A stretch of 64,000 nt of DNA from positions 1 to 64,000 of the forward strand of contig DFZA01000005.1 in assembly GCA_002382665.1 (NCBI GenBank), written 5' to 3'. The notes beneath the pieces were generated by a model that was not told where the DNA came from, did no database searches, and was given only the letters and a program-made list of their open reading frames with translations. Position numbers and translations under genes: made by a program. Positions 7,013 to 17,200 of the stretch are shown piece by piece; the first letter of the stretch is position 1; every line of letters begins with the position of its first letter. Source of the DNA: Peptococcaceae bacterium UBA4068. Its GTDB lineage: Bacteria > Bacillota > Dehalobacteriia > UBA4068.

Positions 7013-9628
7013 ATGGCTGGCAAGCTTATGGCATTTAAAAAAGCACACAGTAATCAGGTGGCGATAGATAAACTTGATGTGGAAACCGGAAAACCGTTTC
7101 TGGGATTTTGTAAACGGAATATAGCGTTTATACTTGCTTTTTTTATTCCCGTTGCCATCATGATAGGTACATTTATTGTCAAAGGCGATTATCCTTTCGG
7201 CGACAAATATTACCTGGTTTTTGATATGTATCATCAGTATGTGCCGTTTTTAGCGGAACTGCAGCAAAAGCTCATTAACGGAGGCAGCCTTTTATATTCG
7301 TGGCATATCGGCATGGGCAGTAATTTTGCCGCCATATATGCTTATTATCTCAGCAGTCCGGTAAACTGGCTAATTGCGCTGGTGCCCCATGATCACATAA
7401 TTACTGTAATTGACTTTATCATAATTTTTAAAATAGGCCTCTCCGGTTTAACCTTCGCTTACTATCTGTACCGTCATTTCAGAACCAAACATTTTCTGAT
7501 TGTCAACTTTGCGGTGTTTTATTCCTTATCATCTTATCTAGCGGCGTATAGCTGGAACATCATGTGGCTTGACTGCCTGATTATGTTGCCGCTGATACTG
7601 TTGGGGCTGGAATGTCTGGTCAAAGAAAACAAATGCTTTTTATACTGCGCCGCCCTCGGTTTTTCGATCTTTTCCAATTATTATCTTTCAATAATGATCT
7701 GTATCTTCTGCGTACTGTATTTTATAGTACTTTTAATTTGCGAAAGCGGAATAAAGGAAGAGCATTTTTACAGGAAGAGGATACTGGGCTTCGCTGTTTT
7801 TTCCGCATTGGCGGGCGGGTTCGCGGCTTGTCTGATCATGCCGGAACTGTTTGCCTTAAAACTTGCGGCATCCGGCTCAATAACTTTTCCTCAGATCATA
7901 AAAACCTACTATTCATTTTTTGATTTAATTTATCGAAGCATGATGGTGGCAATGCCGGAAATTCTCAAGGGACAACACCCTAACATCTACTGTACCGTTG
8001 CGGTTTTCTTTTTAATACCGCTGTATTGGTGTAATAAATCAATCAGCTTGAAAGAGAAGATTTGCCAAAGCGCTCTGCTTGGCCTGATGCTGATCAGCTT
8101 TAATCTCAATATCCTTGATTTTATCTGGCATGGATTCCATTTTCCAAACAACTTGCCGTGCCGCCAGTCCTTTATATATATATTTCTGATCTTAACCATG
8201 TCATTTGCAGGCCTGAGAGGATTAAGAGAATATAAGGCCTCTCAGATATATGTAACATTTGCGGGGGTTGCAGCGCTGCTGCTTATCTATACGGCATTTA
8301 TTGCTAAAATCGATCAAGCATTTAAAATTTCTATTATTTTGACTATGCTTGTTATTGCAGCATATTTAATATTAATTATATTACTAAGAAGGAATAATTC
8401 GCCATCAAAGCGCAAAATATTTACATGGTTAGCGATCGCGGTTATTATTTTAGAAGCATCTGTAAATACCGGTGTAACTGCGGTTGGAGCCTTGAACATC
8501 GACGAATACTTTTCCGACAACGCCGCAATAGCGGAACTGCTGACAAATGTCAACAAAAATGACACGGGTTTCTACCGTGTTGAGAAGGATAAAAAAATAA
8601 CTTATAACGACGGTGCCTGGAATCAGTACCAAGGAGTCACAGAGTTTTCATCTACAGAAAATGCGGGCTTAACAAATTTACTTGGCGCTCTGGGCTTTGA
8701 ACACTCGGTAAATAACCATTCTTTTAGCGGATATACGCCTTTGACCGAGTCCCTTTTGTCGGTCAAATATGTTTTATACGATGATTATTATTATCCAGGT
8801 AACGGATTAACTAGTTTGTACGACGAAACGGATGGTCAATACCTTTATCAAAATAATTATTCTTTGCCGCTGGGCTTGATGGTTGACAGCAACCTGGCCA
8901 AAAGCTGGGATACGGACAACGACAACCCGTTTATTGTCCAGAATAATTTTGCTAAAGCAGTTACCGGATTGTCCGGTTTGTTTGAACCCGTCAAACAAAC
9001 CAAAGTTAATGATTGGACAGTCCTCCACATCAGCGATAATAAGCCGGTATACATATATATATTATCAGATGGGGAGATAAACAGCGTTAAGGCCACGATA
9101 ACTGTACCCGGTAATAGCAAACCGATTATCAAAACTTTTTCCGAATTGCAGCGGACCTATATTCTCAATCTCGGCAGCTTTTCGCCCGGTTCGGAAGTAG
9201 CTATTTTCGTAAATACTGATGAAAAGTCTAAAACTCCTATATATGCTTACAGCTTTGACGATCAAACATATAAAGAAGTCATCGGTAAATTAGCCGAGCA
9301 ACCGTTTACGGTTGCAACTTATAACGATACTTACATCAAAGGTTCGATAACCGCTGCGTCAGCCGGACTTATGTTTACATCGATCCCTTATGACGACGGA
9401 TGGGTGGCCTATGTCGACGGTAAAAAAACGCAAACAGAAGCTTTTAAAAATGCTTTTATTTGTCTGCCCTTATCTGCAGGAACGCATACCGTCGAGTTTT
9501 ATTATTACCCTCAAGGTCTGAAGGCGGGAATAATAATATCCGTTTGCTGTTTGCTTGTTTTTGCCCTGCTTGTTATAAATAAACGTAAGTTTAGCAGGCG
9601 ATATGAAAGCAAGAACAATGATACGTAA
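7013..9628 (+). CDS. yfhO: YfhO family polytopic membrane protein (GT-C type)
   Basis: An 871-residue membrane protein with about a dozen hydrophobic segments between residues 30 and 490, an extracellular region of about 350 residues, and a last membrane segment near residue 840. Residues DMYHQYVPFLAEL and GMGSNFAAIYAYYLSSP early in the protein and the late SIPYDDGWVAYVDG are typical of the YfhO family (PF09586). Bacillus and Listeria members glycosylate teichoic acids or other surface polymers using lipid-linked sugars. ATG 7013 follows GAGGAG by 6 nt. No CsbB-type glycosyltransferase or GtcA flippase partner is next to it, so the substrate is unknown. Confidence 0.88.
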   Translation: MAGKLMAFKKAHSNQVAIDKLDVETGKPFLGFCKRNIAFILAFFIPVAIMIGTFIVKGDYPFGDKYYLVFDMYHQYVPFLAELQQKLINGGSLLYSWHIGMGSNFAAIYAYYLSSPVNWLIALVPHDHIITVIDFIIIFKIGLSGLTFAYYLYRHFRTKHFLIVNFAVFYSLSSYLAAYSWNIMWLDCLIMLPLILLGLECLVKENKCFLYCAALGFSIFSNYYLSIMICIFCVLYFIVLLICESGIKEEHFYRKRILGFAVFSALAGGFAACLIMPELFALKLAASGSITFPQIIKTYYSFFDLIYRSMMVAMPEILKGQHPNIYCTVAVFFLIPLYWCNKSISLKEKICQSALLGLMLISFNLNILDFIWHGFHFPNNLPCRQSFIYIFLILTMSFAGLRGLREYKASQIYVTFAGVAALLLIYTAFIAKIDQAFKISIILTMLVIAAYLILIILLRRNNSPSKRKIFTWLAIAVIILEASVNTGVTAVGALNIDEYFSDNAAIAELLTNVNKNDTGFYRVEKDKKITYNDGAWNQYQGVTEFSSTENAGLTNLLGALGFEHSVNNHSFSGYTPLTESLLSVKYVLYDDYYYPGNGLTSLYDETDGQYLYQNNYSLPLGLMVDSNLAKSWDTDNDNPFIVQNNFAKAVTGLSGLFEPVKQTKVNDWTVLHISDNKPVYIYILSDGEINSVKATITVPGNSKPIIKTFSELQRTYILNLGSFSPGSEVAIFVNTDEKSKTPIYAYSFDDQTYKEVIGKLAEQPFTVATYNDTYIKGSITAASAGLMFTSIPYDDGWVAYVDGKKTQTEAFKNAFICLPLSAGTHTVEFYYYPQGLKAGIIISVCCLLVFALLVINKRKFSRRYESKNNDT

Positions 9629-9664
9629 CTTGGAAACGAGTATGCCGCGCTACAGTAATTAAAC

Positions 9665-9700
9665 AAATCCCTGATATCCTTACGGACAGCAGGGATTTTA
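9665..9700 (+). terminator. Terminator after the yfhO gene
   Basis: AAATCCCTG (9665-9673) and CAGGGATTT (9690-9698) form a perfect stem with a short T tail. It lies between the convergent yfhO and aldo/keto reductase genes. Confidence 0.65.
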
Positions 9701-9747
9701 GATATTTATAGATTTAATTATACAGAATTCAAGGACGTCTTTTTGTC

Positions 9748-10932
9748 TTAAAACTTACTGAACAGCCGCATTATCGCAGAGCCGATTTGGTAAAGCGGCG
9801 TTTCCATCTCTTTGCTGATGACCTCCAGCTGTTTGCTGATCGCTATGCCTTGCGGACAGCGTTGTTCGCAGCGGTGGCAATGCTGGCAGTGGGAAGCGTT
9901 GCTCGGAATAGCTCTCATGGTCGTATACATCAGGTATTCTTTCATGCCCTGAATACTGCCGTCTGTATATTTGTCGTTATAGCAGGAAAAGCAGGTCGGT
10001 ATATCGACGTTGTGCGGGCAGGGCATACAGTAACCGCAACCGGTGCAGGGTATTTTGGTATTGATTTTGATTTCGTCACGAACTTTGCTGAAAAAGGCAA
10101 TCTCCTCAGCGCTCAGCGAATTGGCGATAGCAGTGGCGGCGACGCGGACGTTCTCGTCAATCTGCACTATATCGTTCATGCCGGAGAGCAGCAGCGTTAC
10201 CTGCGGATGATTCCAGACCCAACGCAAGGCCCATTCGGTGGCGCTGCGGCGGGGAGTGAATTGCTGCCAGAGCGTGGCGGCTGCTTGCGGCAATCCTTTG
10301 TCGGTCAGCTTGCCGCCGCGCAGCGGTTCCATGACCATTACCGGTAAGCCTTTAGCGGCGGCGTATTCCAAACCGTTGATGCCTGCCTGGTTGAATTCGT
10401 CAAAATAATTGAACTGGATCATGCAGAAATCCCAGTCGTAGCCGTCGATGATCCGACAGAAACTGGTGTTGCCGCCGTGGAATGAAAAGCCGAAATTACG
10501 GATCGCACCGCTGGCCTTTTTTTCAGCTACCCATTGTTCGATGCCGAATTCTTTTAATCTATTCCAGGACTCGACGCCGGTCAGCATATGGATCAGATAA
10601 TAGTCGATGTAATCGGTTTGCAAGCGTTTAAGCTGCTCATTGAAGCATTTTTCGATGTCCTCGGGCTTTTTCATCAAATAATGCGGCAGTTTATCGGCGA
10701 TGTATATCTTGTTGCGAAAATCGTTATGGGATAAAAATTTACCGAGAGCCGCTTCACTGCCGGGGTACATATAAGCGGTGTCAAAATAATTGACGCCATT
10801 TTCAATGGCGTGCATCAGCTCGGCTTCGGCTTTGGGCTGGTCGATCATTCCGGCTTTTTTGCTTAGGCGCATACAGCCAAAACCAAGTATGGAGAGGTTG
10901 TCGCCGTTTTTGGGGTTTTTTCTGTAAAGCAT
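9748..10932 (-). CDS. Aldo/keto reductase with C-terminal 4Fe-4S domain
   Basis: A 394-residue oxidoreductase of the COG1453 group. The N-terminal 280 residues are an aldo/keto reductase barrel: LGFGCMRLS, GVNYFDTAYMYPGSE with the catalytic Asp and Tyr, the active-site region YYLIHML, and FSFHGG. The last 100 residues carry two cysteine clusters, CTGCGYCMPCPHNVDIP and CQHCHRCEQRCP, typical of two 4Fe-4S centres. This arrangement suggests electron transfer to or from the barrel in an anaerobe; the physiological substrate is unknown. It is a single gene on the minus strand, behind GGAAGTGAGT, and interrupts the rpmF-plsX spacing. Confidence 0.93.
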   Translation of the reverse strand: MLYRKNPKNGDNLSILGFGCMRLSKKAGMIDQPKAEAELMHAIENGVNYFDTAYMYPGSEAALGKFLSHNDFRNKIYIADKLPHYLMKKPEDIEKCFNEQLKRLQTDYIDYYLIHMLTGVESWNRLKEFGIEQWVAEKKASGAIRNFGFSFHGGNTSFCRIIDGYDWDFCMIQFNYFDEFNQAGINGLEYAAAKGLPVMVMEPLRGGKLTDKGLPQAAATLWQQFTPRRSATEWALRWVWNHPQVTLLLSGMNDIVQIDENVRVAATAIANSLSAEEIAFFSKVRDEIKINTKIPCTGCGYCMPCPHNVDIPTCFSCYNDKYTDGSIQGMKEYLMYTTMRAIPSNASHCQHCHRCEQRCPQGIAISKQLEVISKEMETPLYQIGSAIMRLFSKF

Positions 10933-11045
10933 TTTTTACTCACTTCCATAATACAACTTCTAATCATTATAAACGATTTGCTGATCTTTTTCAATTAAAA
11001 AGCCGTGATCTGTAAATTTTTGCCAAGACGGAGGAGGTAAATATA

Positions 11046-11099
11046 ATGAAGGTAAAATTTTACTTTTCATATATAAGCGAGTTTGATATAATTATATGA
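11046..11099 (+). CDS. Possible 17-codon leader peptide upstream of plsX
   Basis: ATG 11046 follows an excellent ribosome binding site (GAGGAGG at 11031-11037, 8-nt spacing) and encodes MKVKFYFSYISEFDIII before TGA at 11097-11099. The plsX ribosome binding site starts 9 nt later. It could be a leader peptide or the decayed start of a lost gene such as fapR. It is hydrophobic and has no known family. A putative plsX promoter overlaps it, which would exclude it from that transcript. Confidence 0.35.
   Translation: MKVKFYFSYISEFDIII
11064..11092 (+). promoter_or_regulatory. Possible promoter of the plsX operon
   Basis: TTTTCA (11064-11069) and TATAAT (11087-11092) are 17 nt apart. The -35 matches only 4 of 6 bases. 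No FapR-type operator is visible. Confidence 0.45.
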
Positions 11100-11121
11100 A
11101 AAGATTTAAGGAGGTTAGCAG

Positions 11122-12108
11122 ATGCGTATCGCCATTGATATTATGGGCGGGGATAAAGCGCCCCAGGAAATTATCGCCGGCGGCCTGCAGGCGGCCAAAC
11201 GTTTCGCCAGCGATCAGATGATCTTTGTCGGGCGTCCGGAAGCCATAGAGCCGATAGGTAAACTGCCTGATAACGTCAGCTTCGTCGAGGCCAAAGATGT
11301 GATGGCCATGGACGAAAGCGTTACCAATATTATGCGTAAGAAAGAATCCTCGATCTGGATCGCCACCAAGATGGTCAAGGAAGGACAAGCCGACGCGGTG
11401 GTATCGGCGGGTTCGACAGCCGCGCAGATGGCGGCGGCGACGCTGCAGCTGGGGCGTATCAAAGGCATCAACCGTCCGGCTATCGGCACGGTTTTCCCGA
11501 CAGTCAAAGGCGGCAGGATTATGCTCGACGTCGGCGCCAACGCCGATTGCGAACCGGAGATGCTGCTGCAGTTTGCTTTGATGGGCAATGTTTACGCGCA
11601 ACTGATATTAGGCGTGGCTTCGCCGCGGATCGCGCTGCTTTCCAACGGTACCGAAGCCCACAAGGGCAATAAGCTGACGCTGGCCGCTTATCAGATGATA
11701 GAGCAGACGAGTTTGAATTTTATCGGCAATAAAGAGGGTCGTGACCTTTTGAGCGGCGATATTGATGTGATCGTCTGCGACGGTTTTTCCGGTAACATTG
11801 CTTTAAAGAGCATAGAGGGTGCTTTTGGCGCCTTAATGAAAATGTTAAAGGCCGGTTTAACTAAAAGTGTCGGTCGTAAAATCGGCGCGGCTATGGTGAT
11901 GCCGGCGTTCAAGGAATTAAAGCAGATGGTAGATTACGAGGAATACGGTGGCGCGCCGCTTTTAGGCGTGCAGGGCGTCAGTGTCGTCTGCCACGGCTCA
12001 TCTTCGGGCAAAGCGATCAACAATGCGGTGGCGGTAGCGGTCAACTGCCTAAAAAACGACTTTGTATCTCGTCTTACGACTGCTGTTGCCGATGAAAAAC
12101 AGCAATAA
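11122..12108 (+). CDS. plsX: Phosphate acyltransferase PlsX
   Basis: PlsX converts acyl-ACP and phosphate to acyl phosphate, the acyl donor for PlsY at the first step of phospholipid synthesis; it is a peripheral membrane enzyme. The 328-residue protein starts MRIAIDIMGGDKAPQEII, the family hallmark, and contains VSAGSTAA, RPAIGTVFP, MLDVGANADC, SNGTEAHKGN and VCDGFSGNIALKS. ATG 11122 lies 7 nt after AAGGAGG. It is first in a run with acpP and rnc. The fab genes that often lie between plsX and acpP are absent, so the fatty acid elongation genes must be elsewhere. Confidence 0.97.
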   Translation: MRIAIDIMGGDKAPQEIIAGGLQAAKRFASDQMIFVGRPEAIEPIGKLPDNVSFVEAKDVMAMDESVTNIMRKKESSIWIATKMVKEGQADAVVSAGSTAAQMAAATLQLGRIKGINRPAIGTVFPTVKGGRIMLDVGANADCEPEMLLQFALMGNVYAQLILGVASPRIALLSNGTEAHKGNKLTLAAYQMIEQTSLNFIGNKEGRDLLSGDIDVIVCDGFSGNIALKSIEGAFGALMKMLKAGLTKSVGRKIGAAMVMPAFKELKQMVDYEEYGGAPLLGVQGVSVVCHGSSSGKAINNAVAVAVNCLKNDFVSRLTTAVADEKQQ

Positions 12109-12169
12109 TAATCAGCATGATGCATATCAATAGTAACAAAAGGCAAAATAATTTTAGAGGTGAAAGCTC

Positions 12170-12403
12170 TTGGAGGAAAGTGATCGGATAAGAGAGATCG
12201 TAGCGGAAGTTACAGGCGTCGCGGTTGACGAACTTAGCGACGATACGTCGCTGGAGCAGTTACTTTGTGATTCTTTGGACCTTTTGGAGCTGACGGTGGC
12301 CTTGGAAGAAGAATATGACATTGCCATCAAGGACGAGAGTCTGCAAAAATGCGATAATATCGGAAATCTAATTTCTTTGGTTATTCACTATATCGAGTCT
12401 TGA
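12170..12403 (+). CDS. acpP: Acyl carrier protein
   Basis: A 77-residue acidic acyl carrier protein carrying growing acyl chains on 4'-phosphopantetheine. The attachment serine is in CDSLDLLELTVALEEEY; the usual motif is (A)DSLD, and here Cys replaces the preceding Ala. TTG 12170 is used: GAGGTG (12157-12162) is 7 nt upstream and no ATG is in range. It lies between plsX and rnc, the conserved plsX-acp-rnc order. Sequence is somewhat divergent from the most common ACPs, so a specialised ACP cannot be excluded. Confidence 0.92.
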   Translation: MEESDRIREIVAEVTGVAVDELSDDTSLEQLLCDSLDLLELTVALEEEYDIAIKDESLQKCDNIGNLISLVIHYIES

Positions 12404-12417
12404 AAGGGGAGGTCTTT

Positions 12418-13155
12418 TTGCCGCTATCCCAGCATGATAGGAACAATAAAGCATTTACCCAACTTGCGGACAAGCTGGGTTTTGGTGACGTGCAAAATGA
12501 AATTCTCCAGCAGGCCTTGACCCATCCGGCATTTTTTGAGGGCATCAAGCATCCGGCTCCCTGTGATAATCAGCGGCTGGAATTTTTGGGAGACGCGGTG
12601 CTGGATATCGTGGTCGGCGAGTATCTTTATTATAAATATCCGCTGGAAAACGAAGGCGTATTGAGTAAGATGCGGGCGGCGATTGTCTGTGAGGGCTCTC
12701 TGGCCACCAAAGCGGAGCAATGCGGTATCGGCAGAGCGCTGCGGCTCGGCCATGGCAGCGAAGCGTCGGGCGACCGGCGGCGCGGTTCTATATTAGCTGA
12801 CGCTTACGAGGCGGTTGTCGGCGCTGTCTATATCGCCAAAGGTTTTGAGGCGGCCAAAAAATTTATACTCGATTGTTTTGCCGCATCCATGGATCAATTG
12901 ACCGAGGATGTTTTTGAGGACAAAAAGAGCTTATTACAAGAATTCGTACAGGGCAAAAGCTCCTTGACCGTTACTTATAAAGTATTGGAAACCAGTGGCC
13001 CTCCCCATGCGCCGCAGTTTAAGACCGGCGTTTACTGGGGAGAAAGCCTGATCGGCATCGGCAACGGCGGCAGCAAAAAAGAGGCTGAGCAGGCGGCTGC
13101 CAAAGATGCTTTGGAGAAGAAAACCAACTGGTCACATTTAATCAAAGGGAAATAA
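12418..13155 (+). CDS. rnc: Ribonuclease III
   Basis: RNase III cleaves double-stranded RNA in rRNA and mRNA processing. Residues 15-150 form the catalytic domain with the signature RLEFLGDAVLDIVVGEYLY and a second acidic cluster in GSILADAYEAVVGAVYIAKG. Residues 165-240 are the dsRNA-binding domain ending in KKEAEQAAAKDALEK. Length is about 245 residues. TTG 12418 is preferred because GGGGAGG (12406-12412) is 5 nt upstream. The alternative TTG at 12400 overlaps the acpP stop and has no site. The gene is translationally adjacent to acpP. Confidence 0.95.
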   Translation: MPLSQHDRNNKAFTQLADKLGFGDVQNEILQQALTHPAFFEGIKHPAPCDNQRLEFLGDAVLDIVVGEYLYYKYPLENEGVLSKMRAAIVCEGSLATKAEQCGIGRALRLGHGSEASGDRRRGSILADAYEAVVGAVYIAKGFEAAKKFILDCFAASMDQLTEDVFEDKKSLLQEFVQGKSSLTVTYKVLETSGPPHAPQFKTGVYWGESLIGIGNGGSKKEAEQAAAKDALEKKTNWSHLIKGK

Positions 13156-13179
13156 TTACGATAATTTAAGGAAAATAAA

Positions 13180-14217
13180 ATGGCTAATCTGCCCAAACGC
13201 AAGATACTGCCCTTTTTTATACCGATGGAGGGCTGTCCCAACGCCTGCATTTTCTGCGATCAGCGGGCAATCAGCGGCGAGAAAGCATCGCCGCTATTAA
13301 AGCAAATAGAGGAACAAATTGCGGCTCTGCCTGCCGATTTCGGCGGCGAGATCGCCTTTTACGGCGGTAGTTTCAGTATGCTGCCGCCAAGTCGCCAGCA
13401 ACAATACTTAAATACAGCCGCGGCAGCGCTAGACTACGGCAAACTCAGTTTAATCCGCATTTCCACCCGTCCCGATGGCGTTGACAGTGATGAGTTGGAT
13501 TTTTTGGCCGCGGGCGGCGTTAAAACCATAGAGCTGGGCATACAGTCTTTTGACGACGATGTTTTAAAACGATCAAACCGCGGCTATAGTGCCGAGCAGG
13601 CGACAGATGCCTGCAAGCGTATTAAAGATCGCGGCTTTAATCTGGGTATTCAGTTAATGACCGGGCTGCCCGGCGACAATCGGCAGAAATCTCTGGCGTC
13701 GATTTGGCAAAGCCGCGGTTTGGCTGCCGATATGGTACGGATCTACCCGACGGTGGTGCTGCAAAACACGCCACTGGCAACCATGTACCAGCGGGGCGAA
13801 TACAGGCCGCAAACTTTGGACGAGGCAGTCACTCTGTGCCGCGATATGGCGGCGGTCTGCATCGACGCCGAGATAGCTTTGATCCGTCTGGGGCTTAATC
13901 CCAGTACTTCAACTGCGGCAGCAGTGATCGACGGGCCCTATCATCCGGCCTTTGGTCATCTGGTCTACAGTGCTTTGAAGCTGCAGCAAATGGAAATGGC
14001 GATTGCGCGCGGCGGTAGAGCCAACCAATTGTTTTACCCGCCTGCTGATGCGGCGTTAGTCAGCGGCCAAAATGGTGATAACCGCAACTTACTGCAGCAA
14101 AAGTACCCGCAGCTGCGTCTGCTAAGCGACAAATATCTGCAGTTAGGTGCGGTGGCTACGGCTGGAACTATTTATAATTACAGACAGTTTATTTCAGATT
14201 TTCTGGCGGAGGAATAG
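13180..14217 (+). CDS. Radical SAM protein of the rnc-smc neighbourhood
   Basis: A 345-residue radical SAM enzyme. The cluster-binding motif CPNACIFCDQR (CxxxCxxC) is at residues 20-27, followed by FYGGSFSMLP, ISTRPD, LGIQSFDDDVLKRSNRGY and LMTGLPGD, like the radical SAM half of Elp3 or HemN-like proteins. Unlike Elp3 it has no C-terminal acetyltransferase domain. Genes of this kind are regularly found between rnc and smc in Clostridia, and the product is often called an elongator protein 3-like or coproporphyrinogen oxidase-like protein. Its substrate, perhaps a tRNA base, is unknown. Its TAG stop abuts the smc ATG, so the two are probably translationally coupled. Confidence 0.87.
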   Translation: MANLPKRKILPFFIPMEGCPNACIFCDQRAISGEKASPLLKQIEEQIAALPADFGGEIAFYGGSFSMLPPSRQQQYLNTAAAALDYGKLSLIRISTRPDGVDSDELDFLAAGGVKTIELGIQSFDDDVLKRSNRGYSAEQATDACKRIKDRGFNLGIQLMTGLPGDNRQKSLASIWQSRGLAADMVRIYPTVVLQNTPLATMYQRGEYRPQTLDEAVTLCRDMAAVCIDAEIALIRLGLNPSTSTAAAVIDGPYHPAFGHLVYSALKLQQMEMAIARGGRANQLFYPPADAALVSGQNGDNRNLLQQKYPQLRLLSDKYLQLGAVATAGTIYNYRQFISDFLAEE

Positions 14218-17200
14218 ATGTATTTAAAGAAGATCGACCTTTTGGGGTTCAAATCGTTCCCCGGCAAGACCTGCATCAATTTTGAACCGGGCATCTCCTG
14301 TATTGTCGGCCCCAACGGCAGCGGCAAATCGAATATAGCCGACGCCTTGCGCTGGGTATTGGGCGAACAAAACGCCCGCACTATCCGCGGCAGCAAGCTC
14401 GAAGATGTGATTTTTTCCGGCTCCGGCAAGCGCAAGCCGCTGGGCATGGCCGAGGTAACTCTGACGCTTGATAACAGCGACAATTATCTCAATCTGCCGC
14501 TTTCCGAAGTCACAGTCACCCGCCGTACTTTTCGCGGCGGCAACAGTGAATATCAAATCAACGACCAGTCTTGCCGGCTCAAGGATATTCATGATCTGTT
14601 TGTCGACAGCGGCATCGGCATTGAAGGCGTCAGCGTCATCAATCAGGGACAGATCAACGAATTGATCAACGCCCGCCCCGATGATCGGCGCGAGCTGGTC
14701 GAGGAGACGGCAGGTATCGTCAAATACCGCAACCGTAAACGCGAGGCGTCGCGCAAGCTTGAGGAAACGCAGCGTCATCTAGAGCGCGTGGCCGATATCA
14801 TCGGCGAACTGGAAGGGCGTATCGAGCCCTTGCGCATCCAATCCGAGGCCGCGCAAAAATGGCAGGAACTTTCATCCGCGGCCGATAAATTAGATATCGG
14901 TATTTCCGTCAAGGTGCTTGCGGAGGCCAAGGACAAGCTGACTGAAGCGGAGGCGTCATTAGACGAGGCCGAGCAGAAAATATTGGCCGAGGATACGCAT
15001 AGAATGCAAGTCGCGGCGGAGGCTGAGCAGCTAAAACTGCAGATCAGCAGCCTTGGCGAAGAAGTGGCGGAATTAAAACAGCAGTTTTATCAGATGCAGA
15101 ATCAGCGGGAGAAGGCCGAAGGCAATCTGGCCTTGGCTAAGACTAATCTGGCCAACACGCTGGAAAACCGCCAGCGGCAGGAAAAAGAACAAACGCAGTT
15201 GCTGGCTCTCTGGCAGGACAAACAGGATAATGCGGCGCAGCTTACCGAAAAGCTGGCAGCCGATACGCAGATAGTCAACGAGCTGGAACAGCAGATACTT
15301 ACACATGACCAGGGCGGCCAGGATTTGCGCGATGCGGTGGCTTTGCTGAGCGAGAGGCTCGAGGCGGCCAAGGGCAAAGCCTTTGAACTGGCCAACCAAT
15401 TGGCGGAGCAGCGCAATCAGATTCATTACCAACAGCAGTTGGCGGACAAGAATAATTTGGCAAAGATACAGGTCGGCGAGCGGCTGACTAGTTTGGACGC
15501 GCTGCAGCAGCAAGCGCAGACGGAGATAGAAGAAAAGAATAACACGTTGGCGCAAGGTAAAAGCCTCTCGGAGCAGCTTTCGGCGGAGATAGCCGAGGCG
15601 GAAAAACAACTGCTGAAAGAAAACGAGCAGATTCAGCAGCTCTCGGAGTCGGAGACCGAGTGCCAATACCAGATGCACGGCCTGCAAACACGGTTGAAAA
15701 TGCTTGAGGAAATGAGCGAGACTTATCAGGGGTTCTACCCCGGGGTACGCGGCGTGCTGCTGGGCAAAAAGCAAGGAAAGCCGGGACTGGACGGCATCAT
15801 TGACGTGATGGCCAACTTGCTTGACGTGCCGGAAAAATACCGGGTGGCCACCGAAGCCTATCTGGGGGCTTCGCTGCAAAATATTGCTACAGTCAGCAAA
15901 CAGGCGGCTAACGCGGCCATCTCTTACTTAAAAGCAAACGATCTGGGCAAAGCCACTTTTTTGCCCCTTGATATATTAAAGCCGCGCCCGGCTGCCGATT
16001 TTTCGCGCGCGCTGAAGATTGACGGCGTCTACGGGCGGTTATCGGAGCTGGTGGGCTGCGATAAACAAATAGAGCCGGCGCGGGATTTTATGCTCAACTG
16101 CGTTTTGCTGGCCAAGGATATGGATGCAGCTTTGAACGCCGCCAAGGCGCTTGATTTCCGCTGGAGCGTGGTCACACTCGACGGCGATATGGTCAACCCC
16201 GGCGCATCGGTCAGCGGCGGCTCGCGCAACAAGAAGGATTCGGCGTTGCTGGAACGGCGTCATCAGCTGGGCAAACTGCAGCAGCAATTGGCTGAGCTGC
16301 AGCAGCAAATCGACAAGCATCAGCAGAGTCTGTTAAAGATGCGGCAGCGCACCGCCGAACTAAATACCGCTAACGATAACCGCCGCCGTCAGTACTATCA
16401 GCTCAATAACAACGCCTTGGTTTTAAAAGGAGATATCGAACATTTGCAGGCTACCGGCATGGGCTACCGGCGTGAGCAGGCGGCATTAATGGCCGAGCGG
16501 CAAAATCTCAGCGAGGAATTGCTGGGAATAGAAGATAATATCAAAGAAGCAGAAGAGCTGCAGCAGCAGTTTGATGCGGAGAACCAACAGCTGATGACGC
16601 AAATCGGCGAATTGCAGCAGCAGTTACAGCATAAACAGGAATTAGCGTCACAGCAGCAGGAGGATTTGACATCGCAGCGTGTCGATCTGGCCTCGCAAAA
16701 ACAGCAGTTGCTGGCGGATCAAAAGACCATCGAGCAGCTTAATCAGGATATAGAAAACCTCTCCTGGGATGCCGAGGATAAAAACAGCGACCTACAGGAG
16801 CTGGCCAAAACCGAGACCGAGCAGCAGCAGGCGATCAGCGATGCCGATCAGGAAATCATTGCTATCAATCAGCAGTTGCTGACGGCCGAGGATCATTTAA
16901 ATAATAAGCATCACGGGCTGATCGCCGAGGAAGAGCGTCTTGGCACGTTGGAAAAGGCCGAAAAGCAATCGTTGCGCGCCAGTGAAGAGCTGCGTAACGC
17001 CGCGCATCAGCAGCAGTTGAAAATAGCGCGGATTCAGGCCGATTGGGAGAATGAAGAGGCTAAACTCAGTGAAAAATACAATATGAGTTTTAACGAAGCC
17101 AAGCTGGTCGAATTCGAGGAACTGCCGCGGCGGGAAATGAAGAGCCGCCTGGAAGCTCTGCGTCAGCAGATTAAGGAGATCGGCAACGTCAATCTCGGCG

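Noticed and set aside
15073..15879. A 268-codon open frame antisense to smc
   Set aside because: It has no ribosome binding site, an odd Leu/Phe/Arg-rich composition caused by reading the reverse of a Gln/Glu coiled coil, and lies wholly inside smc.
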